Assembly: GCA_000756795.1 (NCBI GenBank)
Contig: CCSI01000006.1
Location: 62,001-126,000 of the forward strand
Source of the DNA: Qipengyuania vulgaris
Lineage (GTDB): Bacteria > Pseudomonadota > Alphaproteobacteria > Sphingomonadales > Sphingomonadaceae
Reading direction: 5' to 3'
Length of the DNA: 64,000 bases
Shown here: positions 53,056 through 62,572 of the stretch, one piece after another
How the letters are laid out: every line of letters starts with the position of its first letter
How positions within the stretch are numbered: position 1 is the stretch's first letter
Position numbers and translations under genes: made by a program
The notes under the pieces: model-generated
What the model was told of the DNA's origin: nothing
Database searches by the model: none
What the model saw: the letters and a program-made list of their open reading frames with translations, nothing else

Positions 53056-53787
53056 TCAAGGATGAATGATGCCATATTTTACCCCCTTCACCGCCAATGC
53101 TGTACGATCGTTCACACCGAGCTTTTGGAACATTCGCTTTATGTGCGTCGCTACAGTGGGCGCCGCTACCCCCAATATGGCGGCGATCTCCGAGTTAGTT
53201 TTGCCCTGCGCGATCCAATGTAAAATTTCGACTTCCCGTCGTGGAAGTCGTGGGCGGAATGGCTCGTCTTGTCGGGCGAGTTCGTCGAGACGACGATGTG
53301 CTATCTGTAGTGTCGCGGTCATTTCGAGCAAGTTGGCATTCTCAAAGACAGAAGAATCCTTCACTTGACCTAGTACGAATTTCACGATTTTAAGGTCGAT
53401 TCCAAAAGTTGGAATTATCCACCCATCGGTGACACCCATTTTTTTCATACGACGAATGTAATCAGCTTCAGATCGACTTAGCTTCGCTTGCTGTGCAATT
53501 TCAGAGATACGCAGCGTTGATTTGTATCGCGTGACGTGGGCAGGAAACGGATCATTCAAATACAATTTTTCTTTTTGATAAGTCTCGATGAATTTTTCAG
53601 GGTATCCGCGCCACGTAGAAACCATCTTCAGTGGGCCATTTCTCGATGGCGCCATGTAAGCAAAAGCTTGAAAGCCGACACGTCGGAAATGCTTCCATAG
53701 TAGATCGACCAAATCAGTTTCCGCCTCACACTGCATGATGGCTTCTAGAATGCCCGAAATACGCGTCTCCTCCTGACCGCTCCTCAA
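53056..53787 (-). CDS. LuxR-type quorum-sensing-like regulator (solo)
   Basis: The 243-residue protein has an autoinducer-binding domain (W in STWRGYP, Y in FIETY, D-P in LNDPFPAH, GW in TDGWIIP) and a C-terminal LuxR HTH (LPRREVEILHWIAQGKTNSE, then GVAAPTVATHI). These are the expected ligand-contact residues. No luxI is next to it. The start is uncertain: TTG at 53787 has no SD, while AGGAGGAG precedes residue 10, and the first ATG is at 53736. Ligand binding is inference from motifs. Confidence 0.88.
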   Translation of the reverse strand: MRSGQEETRISGILEAIMQCEAETDLVDLLWKHFRRVGFQAFAYMAPSRNGPLKMVSTWRGYPEKFIETYQKEKLYLNDPFPAHVTRYKSTLRISEIAQQAKLSRSEADYIRRMKKMGVTDGWIIPTFGIDLKIVKFVLGQVKDSSVFENANLLEMTATLQIAHRRLDELARQDEPFRPRLPRREVEILHWIAQGKTNSEIAAILGVAAPTVATHIKRMFQKLGVNDRTALAVKGVKYGIIHP

Positions 53788-54516
53788 TATTTTAGCGCAA
53801 TGCTTTGCCTTTCTACGACAAGTTCATTCGAGAGTTCCCATCAGCAGCCTTGCCACAGTGCAGTGTTAGAGCACAAGTTGGACTGGGCCTTGTCTAACAG
53901 TTTGACCTTAATGGCCGAGAAGAACGCGCATTCGATTTTTCTCAGCCGCAATTGTTCGATGCTTCCTTCCGCTCTTTACCATAAACCCAAAAAACGTTCG
54001 AGTGGGTCTAAAAGGGAGTATGGGCAGCAAAAGGGTAAGGTCACCGCAACGCTTACGCGTTTGACTCGTAAGGAAGGTTTTCGAAGACGTTCCTACTACC
54101 GCCATCAAGATTTGAAACCGATCTACGCACGTTCATGCTCTCCTACAGAATACCAGACAGCGGACCAGCAGCTTTGCTTCGGTAATGAGCATTACGAATG
54201 TCTGACTATGGGCGGGGAGCGGACGTTGGCGTAGACCTAGGGATTTCCCATAGCACCACCAGAACAGTTGGTGGCGGCAAGAGATCAGGCCGTTCGGTGC
54301 CCTCGATTAGCTCTAGGCTCAGTAAAATTGACTAGGCCCAAAGCGAGCCCAATAGAACCGAATTTCAATTTCTGCGTCATTGACTTTCCCGCTGAAAAGA
54401 AGGCGAACCAGCGGAAATTGGCATGCAGCGCTATCGCACGGCTCTCAGCTCGGTAAATGCGTCGCCAGATCGGTGAAACTCCGAAGTTCTTGCGTAACAT
54501 TTATGCTGGGAGCATT
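53788..54516. other. long A/T-rich gap without a clear gene
   Basis: This 729-bp stretch between the LuxR gene and a GGDEF-EAL gene contains only frames with non-protein-like composition, such as 53800-54234 on +, which is Ser/Arg/Gln-rich and lacks an SD. A segment near 54150-54230 (CGGACCAGCAGCTTTGCTTC ... GGGCGGGGAGCGGACGTTGG) resembles the ends of the dispersed repeat. It may be the remains of a lost gene. Confidence 0.45.
54155..54230 (+). repeat. divergent member of the dispersed repeat family
   Basis: Starts GCGGACCAGCAGC and ends GGGCGGGGAGCGGACG, matching the terminal GGTGGAAAGCGGACG of other copies, but the internal part differs, so it may be a related second family. Confidence 0.35.
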
Positions 54517-56466
54517 CTACCAACGTCCCAGTTGTCGAGCAATCTGTTTGCAATCTCGTAACGACATGTACTTTCCCAGCTTGGAATTGGCCACAGGTCG
54601 TCCAACGAAGTATCCCTGAACCATGTCGCAACCCATTGCACGAAGTGTAGCAAGCTGGTCGGAATTTTCTACATGTTCGGCAACGCATCGAACACCTAAG
54701 GATCGGCACAGACTCAGAACCCCCTCTAAGAGCTGTAGTGTCTGTTTGCTCTGAGTGAGATTGGCAACAAGGGAGCCGTCCAGCTTGACCACATCAAATG
54801 ACATCTCGCGAAGGTAGGAGATAGACGCATGCCCAGCCCCGAAATCGTCTAGCGCGATCATTGCTCCAGCATCTTTGAGAATGCTGATATTCTCGCGAGC
54901 AAGCGCAAAATCAGTTAGCAGCGCGGTTTCGGTAACTTCTATTTGAAACCGGCTTGGATCGAACCCGACTTTCTCCATCTTTGCAAGCAAGCGGCGCGCA
55001 GCTCCCAATTCGCAAAGCTGCATTGAGCTGACGTTGAAGGAAAGGCCTAAATTTCCTGGCCATGTAACAGCGCAATCTAGGGAGAGCTGTAGAAGCCGCT
55101 CCGTCAGTATGCCGATCAGGTTCATTTGCTCTGCGGCCGTTATAAATTCATTTGGACCTACAAATCCAAGCTTTGGGTCATTCCAGCGAGCAAGCGCTTC
55201 AAAACCGACAACTTCGAGGTCTTCGAGTTTGGTAATTGGCTGAAACACCACACTCAATTCATCCTCAGCTGCACCACTCGCTAGGGCACGCCCTATCCTT
55301 GCATGACGATCCTCGGTCGCGAGGAGGTCTTGGGAGAACAGCACCGTTTCACTCTTACCGCGTGATTTCGCAGCATAGAGTGCAAGATCCGCTTGGCGAA
55401 GCAGATCAACCCTTCGCCCATAGTCAGGCTCCTGGCGCACGAGTCCACAGCAGGCAAAAACTTGTAGAGCGCGGTGCTCGACAACAATTGGCTCTTCAAC
55501 GAGCCGACAAATTTCATGGCCGACCGCAAGCGTTGAGCCCGGAGAGAGCCCTGATCGCCAGTGGATGGCAAATTCGTCACCCCCCATTCTCGCCACCAAT
55601 GCCAAGTCGCCGAACTTTTCTTCCAGCCGGCGAGCCACGGTTTCAAGGACTAGATCTCCTGCATGGTGGCCAAAGGCATCGTTGATTGGTTTAAAGGCAT
55701 CTAGATCGATTAAAGCGAGAACGGATTGCTGCCGTTCCTCTTCCGACGATCGTATTGAGCTCAGTAATGCTCGGCGATTGGCGATGTTCGTAAGTACATC
55801 AATATTAGCTAACCTATCGCTTTCCTTCTCAGCCGCGAGCGCACGCTGATTCTCCTTCCGAAGCCGCAACCGCGATGACACAAGATCGGTTACGGTATGG
55901 TTTTGTGCTCTAAGGAGTTGCCATGTTAGCAACATCACCAATAGCAAGCTGAGGCCCATTCCGACCTGTGGGGTTCCACCTTCAAGGAAGAGACGGACAG
56001 CCACCGGCGTACCCAGTAACCCCAAAGGTAGCATCGCTGCGGGGGGGTAGCTGCTTAGAGCATACGCACATCCTATCGTCGCGAGGCTACTAAAGAATAC
56101 CACGGAGTTGATGGTGCCTACATTGTGGGTAATCAAGAGCTGGGCCCAGACCGAAAATGCCCCTGCAATCGCAGCGGCGTATAACAGCGTTTTCTTAAGC
56201 TCCTTAGTTATCGCTCGCGGAGATAATTCTGCTCCTCTATTACTTAGCCAATGTCGCACACGCCAAAGTATCAGGAAAACAAGTGGAGGAACGGGACTGG
56301 TGAAAGAGGTCACCTCACCGCCTGTTGCAACATGAAGGCCGACCACATTCGCTAGAGCGACGGCGTAAAGCAGAGGCACATGCCGCTTCAAACCAGCATA
56401 CGTTGCGCGTAGTTGCTCCCCGTTCTCTGCGCCGATCGAAGCTTCAAGTGGTGGGACATTCGCCAT
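54517..56466 (-). CDS. membrane GGDEF-EAL protein
   Basis: The 649-residue product (from ATG 56466) has about six TMs (to about residue 190), a GGDEF domain with MGGDEFAIH, and an EAL domain. The EAL catalytic set is retained: FEALARW, FNVSS, EVTET, DDFGAG, KLDGSLV, AEHVEN, QGYF, though AEGVE is AEHVE and KID is KLD. Both synthesis and breakdown of c-di-GMP are possible. The gene follows a PilZ gene on the same strand. Confidence 0.9.
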   Translation of the reverse strand: MANVPPLEASIGAENGEQLRATYAGLKRHVPLLYAVALANVVGLHVATGGEVTSFTSPVPPLVFLILWRVRHWLSNRGAELSPRAITKELKKTLLYAAAIAGAFSVWAQLLITHNVGTINSVVFFSSLATIGCAYALSSYPPAAMLPLGLLGTPVAVRLFLEGGTPQVGMGLSLLLVMLLTWQLLRAQNHTVTDLVSSRLRLRKENQRALAAEKESDRLANIDVLTNIANRRALLSSIRSSEEERQQSVLALIDLDAFKPINDAFGHHAGDLVLETVARRLEEKFGDLALVARMGGDEFAIHWRSGLSPGSTLAVGHEICRLVEEPIVVEHRALQVFACCGLVRQEPDYGRRVDLLRQADLALYAAKSRGKSETVLFSQDLLATEDRHARIGRALASGAAEDELSVVFQPITKLEDLEVVGFEALARWNDPKLGFVGPNEFITAAEQMNLIGILTERLLQLSLDCAVTWPGNLGLSFNVSSMQLCELGAARRLLAKMEKVGFDPSRFQIEVTETALLTDFALARENISILKDAGAMIALDDFGAGHASISYLREMSFDVVKLDGSLVANLTQSKQTLQLLEGVLSLCRSLGVRCVAEHVENSDQLATLRAMGCDMVQGYFVGRPVANSKLGKYMSLRDCKQIARQLGRW

Positions 56467-56699
56467 CGTACAAGCGTAGTGCAAAGCGCTTACCAAACCG
56501 TTGAGCTATCGACTGTCTAGTTGGCATTCTTACTAGGATTGGGAATTGCTCAAGCACTTCAGGGGCAAGCCTAGCAATCACGTCAATCCGCGGCCCGCCG
56601 CTCTGGTCACTCGCCGTACGGACAAAGCGGTAAGATTTGGGTGGTAAGCGGGCATGTTCCAGCAGGTTTCCCGGAATGTGCTGAGTTTGGCATCGCGAG

Positions 56700-57288
56700 C
56701 TAAGAATTAGATAGATTGTGACTCCCTTTGCGTAGCTTCTGTGAAGCAATGTCCAACACTTGCGGCTTATCCAGATAGCTTGAAATGACTACTGGGTCCT
56801 CGCTCATTTGATCGGCCAGCGCATCCAGCATGTCCGCAATGTCTTCCAGCTCATCTCGTGTAGCAGGGCTGGAGGGCAAGGCGCTTGCCCCAGCACGGGC
56901 ACTGCCAGCACTCTTTCCAGATGGAGGCCCGCCCTCAAGCATCGGCTTCACACTGTGAAAAGTAGCGTCCACCATCGACTGCGAGCGCGCTTTATTGGGC
57001 AACCAATCAGTCGGACATACGGGACGTTTAAAGCGTATCCCTGCCTGTCTACCTTCTCGGCGAATGACTGAGCCGGTTGCACTCACGTTGCCCCGACGGA
57101 GTTTCACACGCTCCTCAAGAAGCGGTAGATCGTCCGCTTCCACCAACAAACCTGAAACCGACAAATTTCGTACGCATATTGCCAGTCATAGAGGCTGAGG
57201 AGAGGCTTGCCGTTACGAACATTTGCGTACGCTTATGCATCCGGCGCGACGCGCGGGGCGTATGAGGAGAAGCGGATAAGTCCATCAT
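56700..57288 (-). pseudogene. PilZ-domain gene with an apparent frameshift
   Basis: The downstream frame (from about 57175 to 56700) carries the PilZ C-terminal part (VRNLSVSGLLVEADDLP ... GSVIRREGRQAGIRF) but has no good start: only TTG or ATA after a stop. The frame one base off reads MMDLSASPHTPRASRRMHKR and FVTASLSSASMTGN from ATG 57288, just as a PilZ N-terminus with its arginine motif should. Joining them near 57178-57185 restores a complete PilZ domain. So there is a +1 or -2 change, a real frameshift or a sequence error. It precedes the GGDEF-EAL gene. Confidence 0.65.
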
Positions 57289-57393
57289 GGTTCAATCATG
57301 ACAACCTGTCCCATTTTATAACTAGTAATCCTTTCATCTCAGTGGGGTAACCACCCTTAGGTGTGACGAAGCGACCAAGGACGTAGATAGCCA

Positions 57394-57460
57394 CAATCAG
57401 GCCGTTAGCTGCCCGTCCAGGTTTCAGCAAATCATTGGATTAGTGAAAGCGTCACTCACA
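57394..57460 (+). repeat. dispersed repeat, partial copy
   Basis: CAATCAGGCCGTTAGCTGCCCGTCC at the left end corresponds to CAATCGGGTCGTTAGC..CCGTCC of other copies; the right end has GTGAAAGCGTCACTCA. Confidence 0.6.
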
Positions 57461-57474
57461 ATCCCTGTATGTCA

Positions 57475-57555
57475 GCAATCGGGTCGTTAGCCGCCCGTCT
57501 TCTACTGGCACATCTGAAGCTCGGTGATGACGTCACGAATTGGGGGCAGTGCGGA
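57475..57555 (+). repeat. dispersed repeat copy
   Basis: GCAATCGGGTCGTTAGC, CTGGCACAT, GCTCGGTGATGACGTCACGA and GGGGGCAGTGCGGA appear in the family order. Confidence 0.7.
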
Positions 57556-57749
57556 AGAGCTATCGGATGAGAGCTTATACAAAGCTGTCTCGAATCTTGG
57601 TGCACTTTGAAGTGCGAAGCTATCTCGATGTCGCACCCCCATTTTGATCTTATGACCTTCGGGGTTCGGAAACCGACAGCCTTTCCCAACGTTGAACGTT
57701 TGCGCATTTCATAAAGCAGATTTGCGTGGGATCAGGGGATCACATTCTA

Positions 57750-60164
57750 ATGCCAGTGTCAGAGCAGATGACCACCGCACGTCTCGGTGAGATTGTTGAG
57801 AAAGCGGCTGCAGAAGTTTTCATTTTTGGGAAAGACGATTTTCGCTTTCTGCTTGTGAACCAAGGTGCGCGGCAAAACCTCGGCTACTCGAAAGCCGAGC
57901 TTGCGAAGTTGCATCCATGGGACCTGAAGCCAGAATACAGTGAGTCCAAATTCAAAACTTTCGTCGAACCGTTGATCACTGGAGAGATCGAGCAACTCCA
58001 CTTCGAGACCTTGCATGAGAGAAAAGATAGCTCGACTTACGACGTGAGCGTACGCCTCCAGCTAATCTCAACTGGCGATCTGCCAGTGTTCTATGCAGCG
58101 ATCCAGGACATAACCGAACAAAGACGCATTCGCCGAGAGCTAGAGAGTGTCTCCAGTCGGTTGGATGCTATCCTGAACAACACAACCATGGCTGTGTTTA
58201 TGATGGACGATCGCCAGCACTGCTCCTTTATGAACAAAGCGGCTGAGGAATTGACCGGTTTCAAGTTTGCTGAAACTCAGGGAAAGCCCCTGCATGATGT
58301 GGTCCATCACACCTATCCAGACGGCCGACCATTTCCGATCGAAGAATGCGCGATCGACCGCGCGTTTCCCGAGAATAGCCAAACGCAAGGGGAAGAGGTT
58401 TTCGTTCATAAGGACGGATCGTTCTACAATGTTGGCTTCACCGCCTCGCCGATGAAGAATGCTGACGGAGTAACAGTCGGGACGGTAATCGAAGCGCGAA
58501 ATATCGACGATGAGCTGAAAGCTAGGGAAGCGCTAAACTCTTTCAATGCAGCACTGCGACAACGCGTGGACGAGGCCATCGCTGAACGAAAGGCATTGGA
58601 AACGCAGCTGATACAAGCGCAAAAAATGGAGGCAATTGGACAGCTGACCGGAGGTGTGGCTCACGACTTCAATAACCTGCTTCAGGTCATTGGGGGTAAC
58701 CTGCAACTTTTGAAGCAGGATCCTTTGATTGACGGCCGAAATGTCACTCGACTGAACAACGCGCTTTCGGGGGTCGAACGCGGCGCAAAGTTAGCTTCAC
58801 AATTGCTCGCTTTCGGTCGCCAGCAGCCCCTCAAGCCAAAGCCAATCAATGCTGGCCGTATCCTTCGTGAAATGGATGATATGTTTCGCCGCACGCTCGG
58901 CGAGACGATCGAGATTGAGACAGTTGTAGCAGCGGGTCTTTGGAATTGCCTCGTTGATCCGAGGCAACTTGAGAATGTTCTTTTGAATCTCGCGATCAAT
59001 GCTCGCGATGCGATGAAGGGTGAGGGCAAGCTGACCCTCGAAGTCGGAAATTCGTCTTTCGACGACGATTATGTAAGCCACCATCCCGATGCATCGACGG
59101 GTCAATACGTCATGATTGCCGTCACGGACACCGGATGCGGTATTTCGGACGAAAACCTGGTCAGAGTTTTCGAGCCGTTCTTCACGACCAAGGCGCCAGG
59201 CGAAGGGACGGGCTTGGGACTATCGATGGTTTTCGGATTTGTAAGGCAATCCGGCGGTCACATAACGATTTATAGCGAAGAAGGAGAGGGAACTACCGTC
59301 AGGATATATTTGCCACGGACGCGCAAGTCAGAGATGGCAAATCGTCCGGTAGCCAGCACGCAAACAGAGCAAGGCAACTACGAAGTCATCCTCGTCGTTG
59401 AAGACGACGCCGATGTGCGATCCACAGCGGTCGAACTGCTGACAGGTCTCGGTTACAAGGTGATCGAGGCAGCGAACGCCGATAGCGCACTCGCGATTCT
59501 GCAGTGCGGGATAACAATAGACCTTTTGTTCTCGGACGTCGTTATGCCGGGCAAACTTCGGTCTACTGAGCTTGCGCGGCTGGCTAAAGAGCGCATACCG
59601 AATATCGCCGTGCTCTTCACGTCGGGCTACACCCAAAACGCAATCGTTCATGCCGGCAAGCTCGATGACGATGTCGAGCTGATCAGCAAACCATACTCCA
59701 CTGAAAAACTCAGCCAGAAGATCCGAAAGGTCTTGGGCACGAGAACTGACGAGTCCAAGGTTGACCCGAAGGAAATCGACGAAGATCGCTCTGGTGTCGT
59801 CAGCAGCGGCAAGAAGCAGGATCTGCGCCGGTTGCTTTTGGTCGAGGACGAGCCTTTGATACGGATGAATATGGTCGATACTCTCGAGGGGCTTGGTTAC
59901 AAGGTCAGCGAAGCCAGCACACTGAGCGAAGCTCGAGACCTTATCGAAAGCAAAGAGTTCGACACTGTGATTTCAGACATGGGGCTTCCTGACGGTGCCG
60001 CAACAGAATTTCTGTTGGACGTCAGGGCACAACACCCAGAGGTCCGGATCATTATTGCTACTGGAGCTAAGCCACCAGAGGAACTTCAACGCAATGACTT
60101 CGGAATTCTGTCAAAACCATTCAGTGACAATGACTTGAAAGACGCTCTGGAGATTGCTGATTAA
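57750..60164 (+). CDS. hybrid histidine kinase, PAS-PAS-HK-REC-REC
   Basis: The product has 804 residues from ATG 57750, with AGGGGA upstream; GTG at 57726 is also in frame. Order: PAS (about 15-125), PAS/PAC (about 140-260), a coiled linker, H-box VAHDFNNLL with His at about 305, ATPase with N-box NLAINARDA, G boxes DTGCGIS and GEGTGLGL, receiver 1 with VVEDDADV and phospho-Asp in FSDVVMPG, receiver 2 with LVEDEPLI and Asp in ISDMGLPDG. No TM, so it is cytoplasmic. Two receivers suggest a phosphorelay. No partner regulator is adjacent. Confidence 0.93.
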   Translation: MPVSEQMTTARLGEIVEKAAAEVFIFGKDDFRFLLVNQGARQNLGYSKAELAKLHPWDLKPEYSESKFKTFVEPLITGEIEQLHFETLHERKDSSTYDVSVRLQLISTGDLPVFYAAIQDITEQRRIRRELESVSSRLDAILNNTTMAVFMMDDRQHCSFMNKAAEELTGFKFAETQGKPLHDVVHHTYPDGRPFPIEECAIDRAFPENSQTQGEEVFVHKDGSFYNVGFTASPMKNADGVTVGTVIEARNIDDELKAREALNSFNAALRQRVDEAIAERKALETQLIQAQKMEAIGQLTGGVAHDFNNLLQVIGGNLQLLKQDPLIDGRNVTRLNNALSGVERGAKLASQLLAFGRQQPLKPKPINAGRILREMDDMFRRTLGETIEIETVVAAGLWNCLVDPRQLENVLLNLAINARDAMKGEGKLTLEVGNSSFDDDYVSHHPDASTGQYVMIAVTDTGCGISDENLVRVFEPFFTTKAPGEGTGLGLSMVFGFVRQSGGHITIYSEEGEGTTVRIYLPRTRKSEMANRPVASTQTEQGNYEVILVVEDDADVRSTAVELLTGLGYKVIEAANADSALAILQCGITIDLLFSDVVMPGKLRSTELARLAKERIPNIAVLFTSGYTQNAIVHAGKLDDDVELISKPYSTEKLSQKIRKVLGTRTDESKVDPKEIDEDRSGVVSSGKKQDLRRLLLVEDEPLIRMNMVDTLEGLGYKVSEASTLSEARDLIESKEFDTVISDMGLPDGAATEFLLDVRAQHPEVRIIIATGAKPPEELQRNDFGILSKPFSDNDLKDALEIAD

Positions 60165-60352
60165 TCACTGCCTGGCATGCTTACAGGTGGAAAGTAACCG
60201 CAGACTTTTACGTGCGGACGTATGAGCATCTATGCACTGCGTTCGTGTTGGGGTCGGTTTGCGCGCCGCTAGTTTAAGTTCCTCCTTCGTCACCGACCGT
60301 GAGGAAAGTGGTGTTCTCGGGCTGTGCTCTTAGATCTGCCGTACCCTTGTCC

Positions 60353-60436
60353 GCAATCGGGTCGTTCCCAGCCGGTCCGCTTTTGGCACATGCCTAATTC
60401 GGGAAATCAGTCACGAACTGGGGTGGTGAGCGGACG
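60353..60436 (+). repeat. dispersed repeat copy
   Basis: GCAATCGGGTCGTT, GGTCCGCTTTTGGCACAT, ATTCGGGAAATCAGTCACGA and GGTGGTGAGCGGACGC; one of the best copies. It lies between the kinase and the Pr6Pr gene. Confidence 0.8.
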
Positions 60437-60451
60437 CCAGGCTAAAGGCCC

Positions 60452-61081
60452 TTAGATTGCTGCGGACGCAGGCCTTAACAATAATTTGTCCAGCCACACC
60501 AAAATAGATCCGCCCGCTAGAAAGCCAATCAAGATCAATGCGAGTGCGACCAGGGTTTCTGCCCAACCAAGTTCGGGGTAGTTCAAAAAGGGATAGGCAA
60601 ACTGGCCATCGAGTGAGCCTCGGACAAGCGCGTAGACGACGTATACGATCGGATAAATAGCCCATATCACGGGATCGCCGCGTGACAGGCCGCCTCTAGG
60701 TGCGAGACGCAGCCAAAACGCCATGACAGCTATGGGCGCCAAATAATGAAGAATAGTATCGGCTAATTGTGCGCCACCTCTGAGCTCCAACAATCCACGC
60801 AGCAAGAAATGGTTGACGATCCCGACCAGGGCAATCGCAGTCGTTGTAAGGCCTAGCAAGAAAGGATTGGCGAAGCCGCCCCTGCCGAACGCGATGCCTG
60901 TAAAAACGAGAGCCACGAGGGTGTTTGTAAGAATTGTGAAGTAGCGGATCATGATCCAAACCGTATCTTGGACCGAATAGCCCTGAGCGAATGTTGCGCT
61001 GAATTGGACAGCGAGACCAAGCCAACAAATCAATGCAATCACTGCGGCGCTTACACGAAGTCTTCGGGACAATTTAGCCAT
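60452..61081 (-). CDS. Pr6Pr family membrane protein
   Basis: The 209-residue product from ATG 61081 has six membrane helices and the family elements YFTILTN near residue 50, NHFLLRG in the middle and YPIVYVVYALVRG with a following YPFLNY. Function is unknown; the name reflects resemblance to eukaryotic-type androgen-induced membrane proteins. It lies between two dispersed repeat copies. Confidence 0.85.
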   Translation of the reverse strand: MAKLSRRLRVSAAVIALICWLGLAVQFSATFAQGYSVQDTVWIMIRYFTILTNTLVALVFTGIAFGRGGFANPFLLGLTTTAIALVGIVNHFLLRGLLELRGGAQLADTILHYLAPIAVMAFWLRLAPRGGLSRGDPVIWAIYPIVYVVYALVRGSLDGQFAYPFLNYPELGWAETLVALALILIGFLAGGSILVWLDKLLLRPASAAI

Positions 61082-61152
61082 GTTTCCGCGCTCCAAATCT
61101 CGGTTGGAATTATTGGTGTCAGGGATCAATATCCGGGATAAGCGCAATGACC

Positions 61153-61236
61153 GCAATCGGGTCGTTAGCTGTCCGTCCGGTCACGGCACATCGTAGCTAG
61201 GTGAAAGCGTCATCAGATGGGGTGGGAAGCGGACGC
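61153..61236 (+). repeat. dispersed repeat copy
   Basis: GCAATCGGGTCGTTAGCTGTCCGTCCGG, GGCACAT, GTGAAAGCGTCATCAGATGG and GGTGGGAAGCGGACGC. It lies between two minus-strand membrane-protein genes. Confidence 0.8.
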
Positions 61237-61240
61237 CTAT

Positions 61241-61483
61241 CTAATTTGAGTTTTCGGTCATCAAATTCTTAGCGCGACGTTCGATTGCGGGGCGAGCAAA
61301 GCCCCACCAGATCGCATTATAGGCTGCGCCTGAATAAAGAGCCACATCATCAGTGAGGAAGGGAATGGCCGGTAGCGTTAGAAATTTGGCGTAGACCGCA
61401 CAGCCGACCGCAAACCAGATAGCACCGACTATGGATAACAGCCGACGATGCCGATCGATAAAACGGATAAATTGATCGGTCAC
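61241..61483 (-). CDS. small two-TM membrane protein
   Basis: The 80-residue product has two hydrophobic helices (about 17-35 and 44-62) flanked by charged ends. No family recognised. It starts at ATG 61483. The repeat copies on both sides form its intergenic boundaries. Confidence 0.7.
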   Translation of the reverse strand: MTDQFIRFIDRHRRLLSIVGAIWFAVGCAVYAKFLTLPAIPFLTDDVALYSGAAYNAIWWGFARPAIERRAKNLMTENSN

Positions 61484-61539
61484 TGAATGTCGCCTCGGAG
61501 CCTAGTGAGTTTCGGTTGTGACATTATTTCGTTGGGTCG

Positions 61540-61619
61540 GCAATCGGGTCGCTAGCTGGTGGTCCTTGCAAAACGTAAGCTCGGAAGAACCGTCATCAGA
61601 TTGGCTGGAAAGCGGACCC
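61540..61619 (+). repeat. dispersed repeat copy
   Basis: GCAATCGGGTCGCTAGC, GTCCTTGCAAAACGTAAGCTCGG, CCGTCATCAGATT and CTGGAAAGCGGACC in the family order. Confidence 0.7.
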
Positions 61620-61809
61620 TGGGGCTTCTCGTTCGCATTTCGAATTAGCCTGGTGGTTTGTCTTTCCAGACTTTTCGGAACGAACCGAATTGCCGAGGCA
61701 TTGATCAGGCGAACGCATGTTTGTGAATGCCAACCGCATTCGATCAGGAAGACGCTGTGTTTCCCCCATCGAAGCATGGTTGGCCGGGGATCGGTGGTTC
61801 TACGGATGG

Positions 61810-62106
61810 GTGAAGCTTAGGAGAGATTCAATCAAACAGATTTTCAAACCCACGATCGCACTTATCGCTTTCGCGACAGCTGGAGCAGCCCAAGCCGATA
61901 ATCATTCTGACAAAGCCGATTGGAAGGCTGAAAAACCGGAAATCGTCGAGCGGACCGCTGATGGGAAAGTAACGAAGGTGAAGGTCGGCGATAAAATCTA
62001 CGACGTCTGCGAGAACGAGAAACAGGATAGTTGCATTCAACCTAGGGCAGCCGGCCTTAATCGAGGCGATTATCCGCTAAACTATTGGCCGGGCTCAGAA
62101 GCATAA
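61810..62106 (+). CDS. small exported protein
   Basis: A GTG start at 61810 yields a 98-residue protein with a signal peptide (IFKPTIALIAFATAGAAQA, cleavage before DNHSDK). The mature part is polar, has VKVGDKIYDVCENEKQDSC with two cysteines that may form a disulphide, and ends with NYWPGSEA. The start codon is not certain; the frame is open to 61717, but the added part looks non-coding. No family recognised. Confidence 0.6.
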   Translation: MKLRRDSIKQIFKPTIALIAFATAGAAQADNHSDKADWKAEKPEIVERTADGKVTKVKVGDKIYDVCENEKQDSCIQPRAAGLNRGDYPLNYWPGSEA

Positions 62107-62140
62107 CCTTTTCGTGATCCCGTAAAGTGAGGAGACAAAA

Positions 62141-62419
62141 ATGAGAAAGCTAGCAATTCTGGCTGCGATCCCGACCTTGGCATTGACGTCGGCTTGTGGC
62201 GACGACTCAGCCTACGAAGAGACTGGAGACGCATTGGAAGAACGAGCTGATGCAGTCGAAAATTACGGTGACGACCGCGCGGGACAGCTCGAAGAGATGG
62301 CCGATGAGGCGTCAACTGACGCGCGCGAAGACGCCCTGAATGCACGAGCTGAAGAGGTTGACGACATCGGCGACGAAAGAGCGGAAGCTCTCAACGAAGT
62401 CGCTGACGAAATGGAATAA
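62141..62419 (+). CDS. acidic coiled-coil lipoprotein
   Basis: The 92-residue product has a lipoprotein signal with lipobox TSAC at the start, then a very acidic helical repeat (DALEERADAVENYGDDRA, EDALNARAEEVDDIGDERAE) that is likely a coiled coil, similar in style to Lpp-like or YgdI-like envelope proteins. GAGGAG lies seven bases before ATG. It follows the exported-protein gene by 34 bases. It is compositionally repetitive, and function is unknown. Confidence 0.8.
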   Translation: MRKLAILAAIPTLALTSACGDDSAYEETGDALEERADAVENYGDDRAGQLEEMADEASTDAREDALNARAEEVDDIGDERAEALNEVADEME

Positions 62420-62572
62420 AAGCGAATGTAGCGACCCTTGCTTCCCCTTGAGGTCGCGAGGGGCCACGCACATCACGCGCGGCCCCTTTCCATTTCGGAG
62501 CATACGCGACGGGACAGCGTTTGCGTTCGTTTGTGCGTGACTGTGTCGCTTTTCGCCTAGAAGGCTGAACAA

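Larger units (their letters stand above)
57289..57749. other. gap with two dispersed-repeat copies
   Basis: The 461-bp region between the PilZ and histidine kinase genes is divergent, so it should hold promoters for both. Two repeat copies (57394 and 57475) lie in tandem in it. No gene is seen. Confidence 0.5.

Noticed and set aside
53056-53787. Complete LuxI/LuxR pair
   Set aside because: No luxI-like gene on either side; only a LuxR solo is supported.
53800-54234. 144-codon + frame
   Set aside because: No ribosome site, composition not protein-like, no motif; treated as gap.
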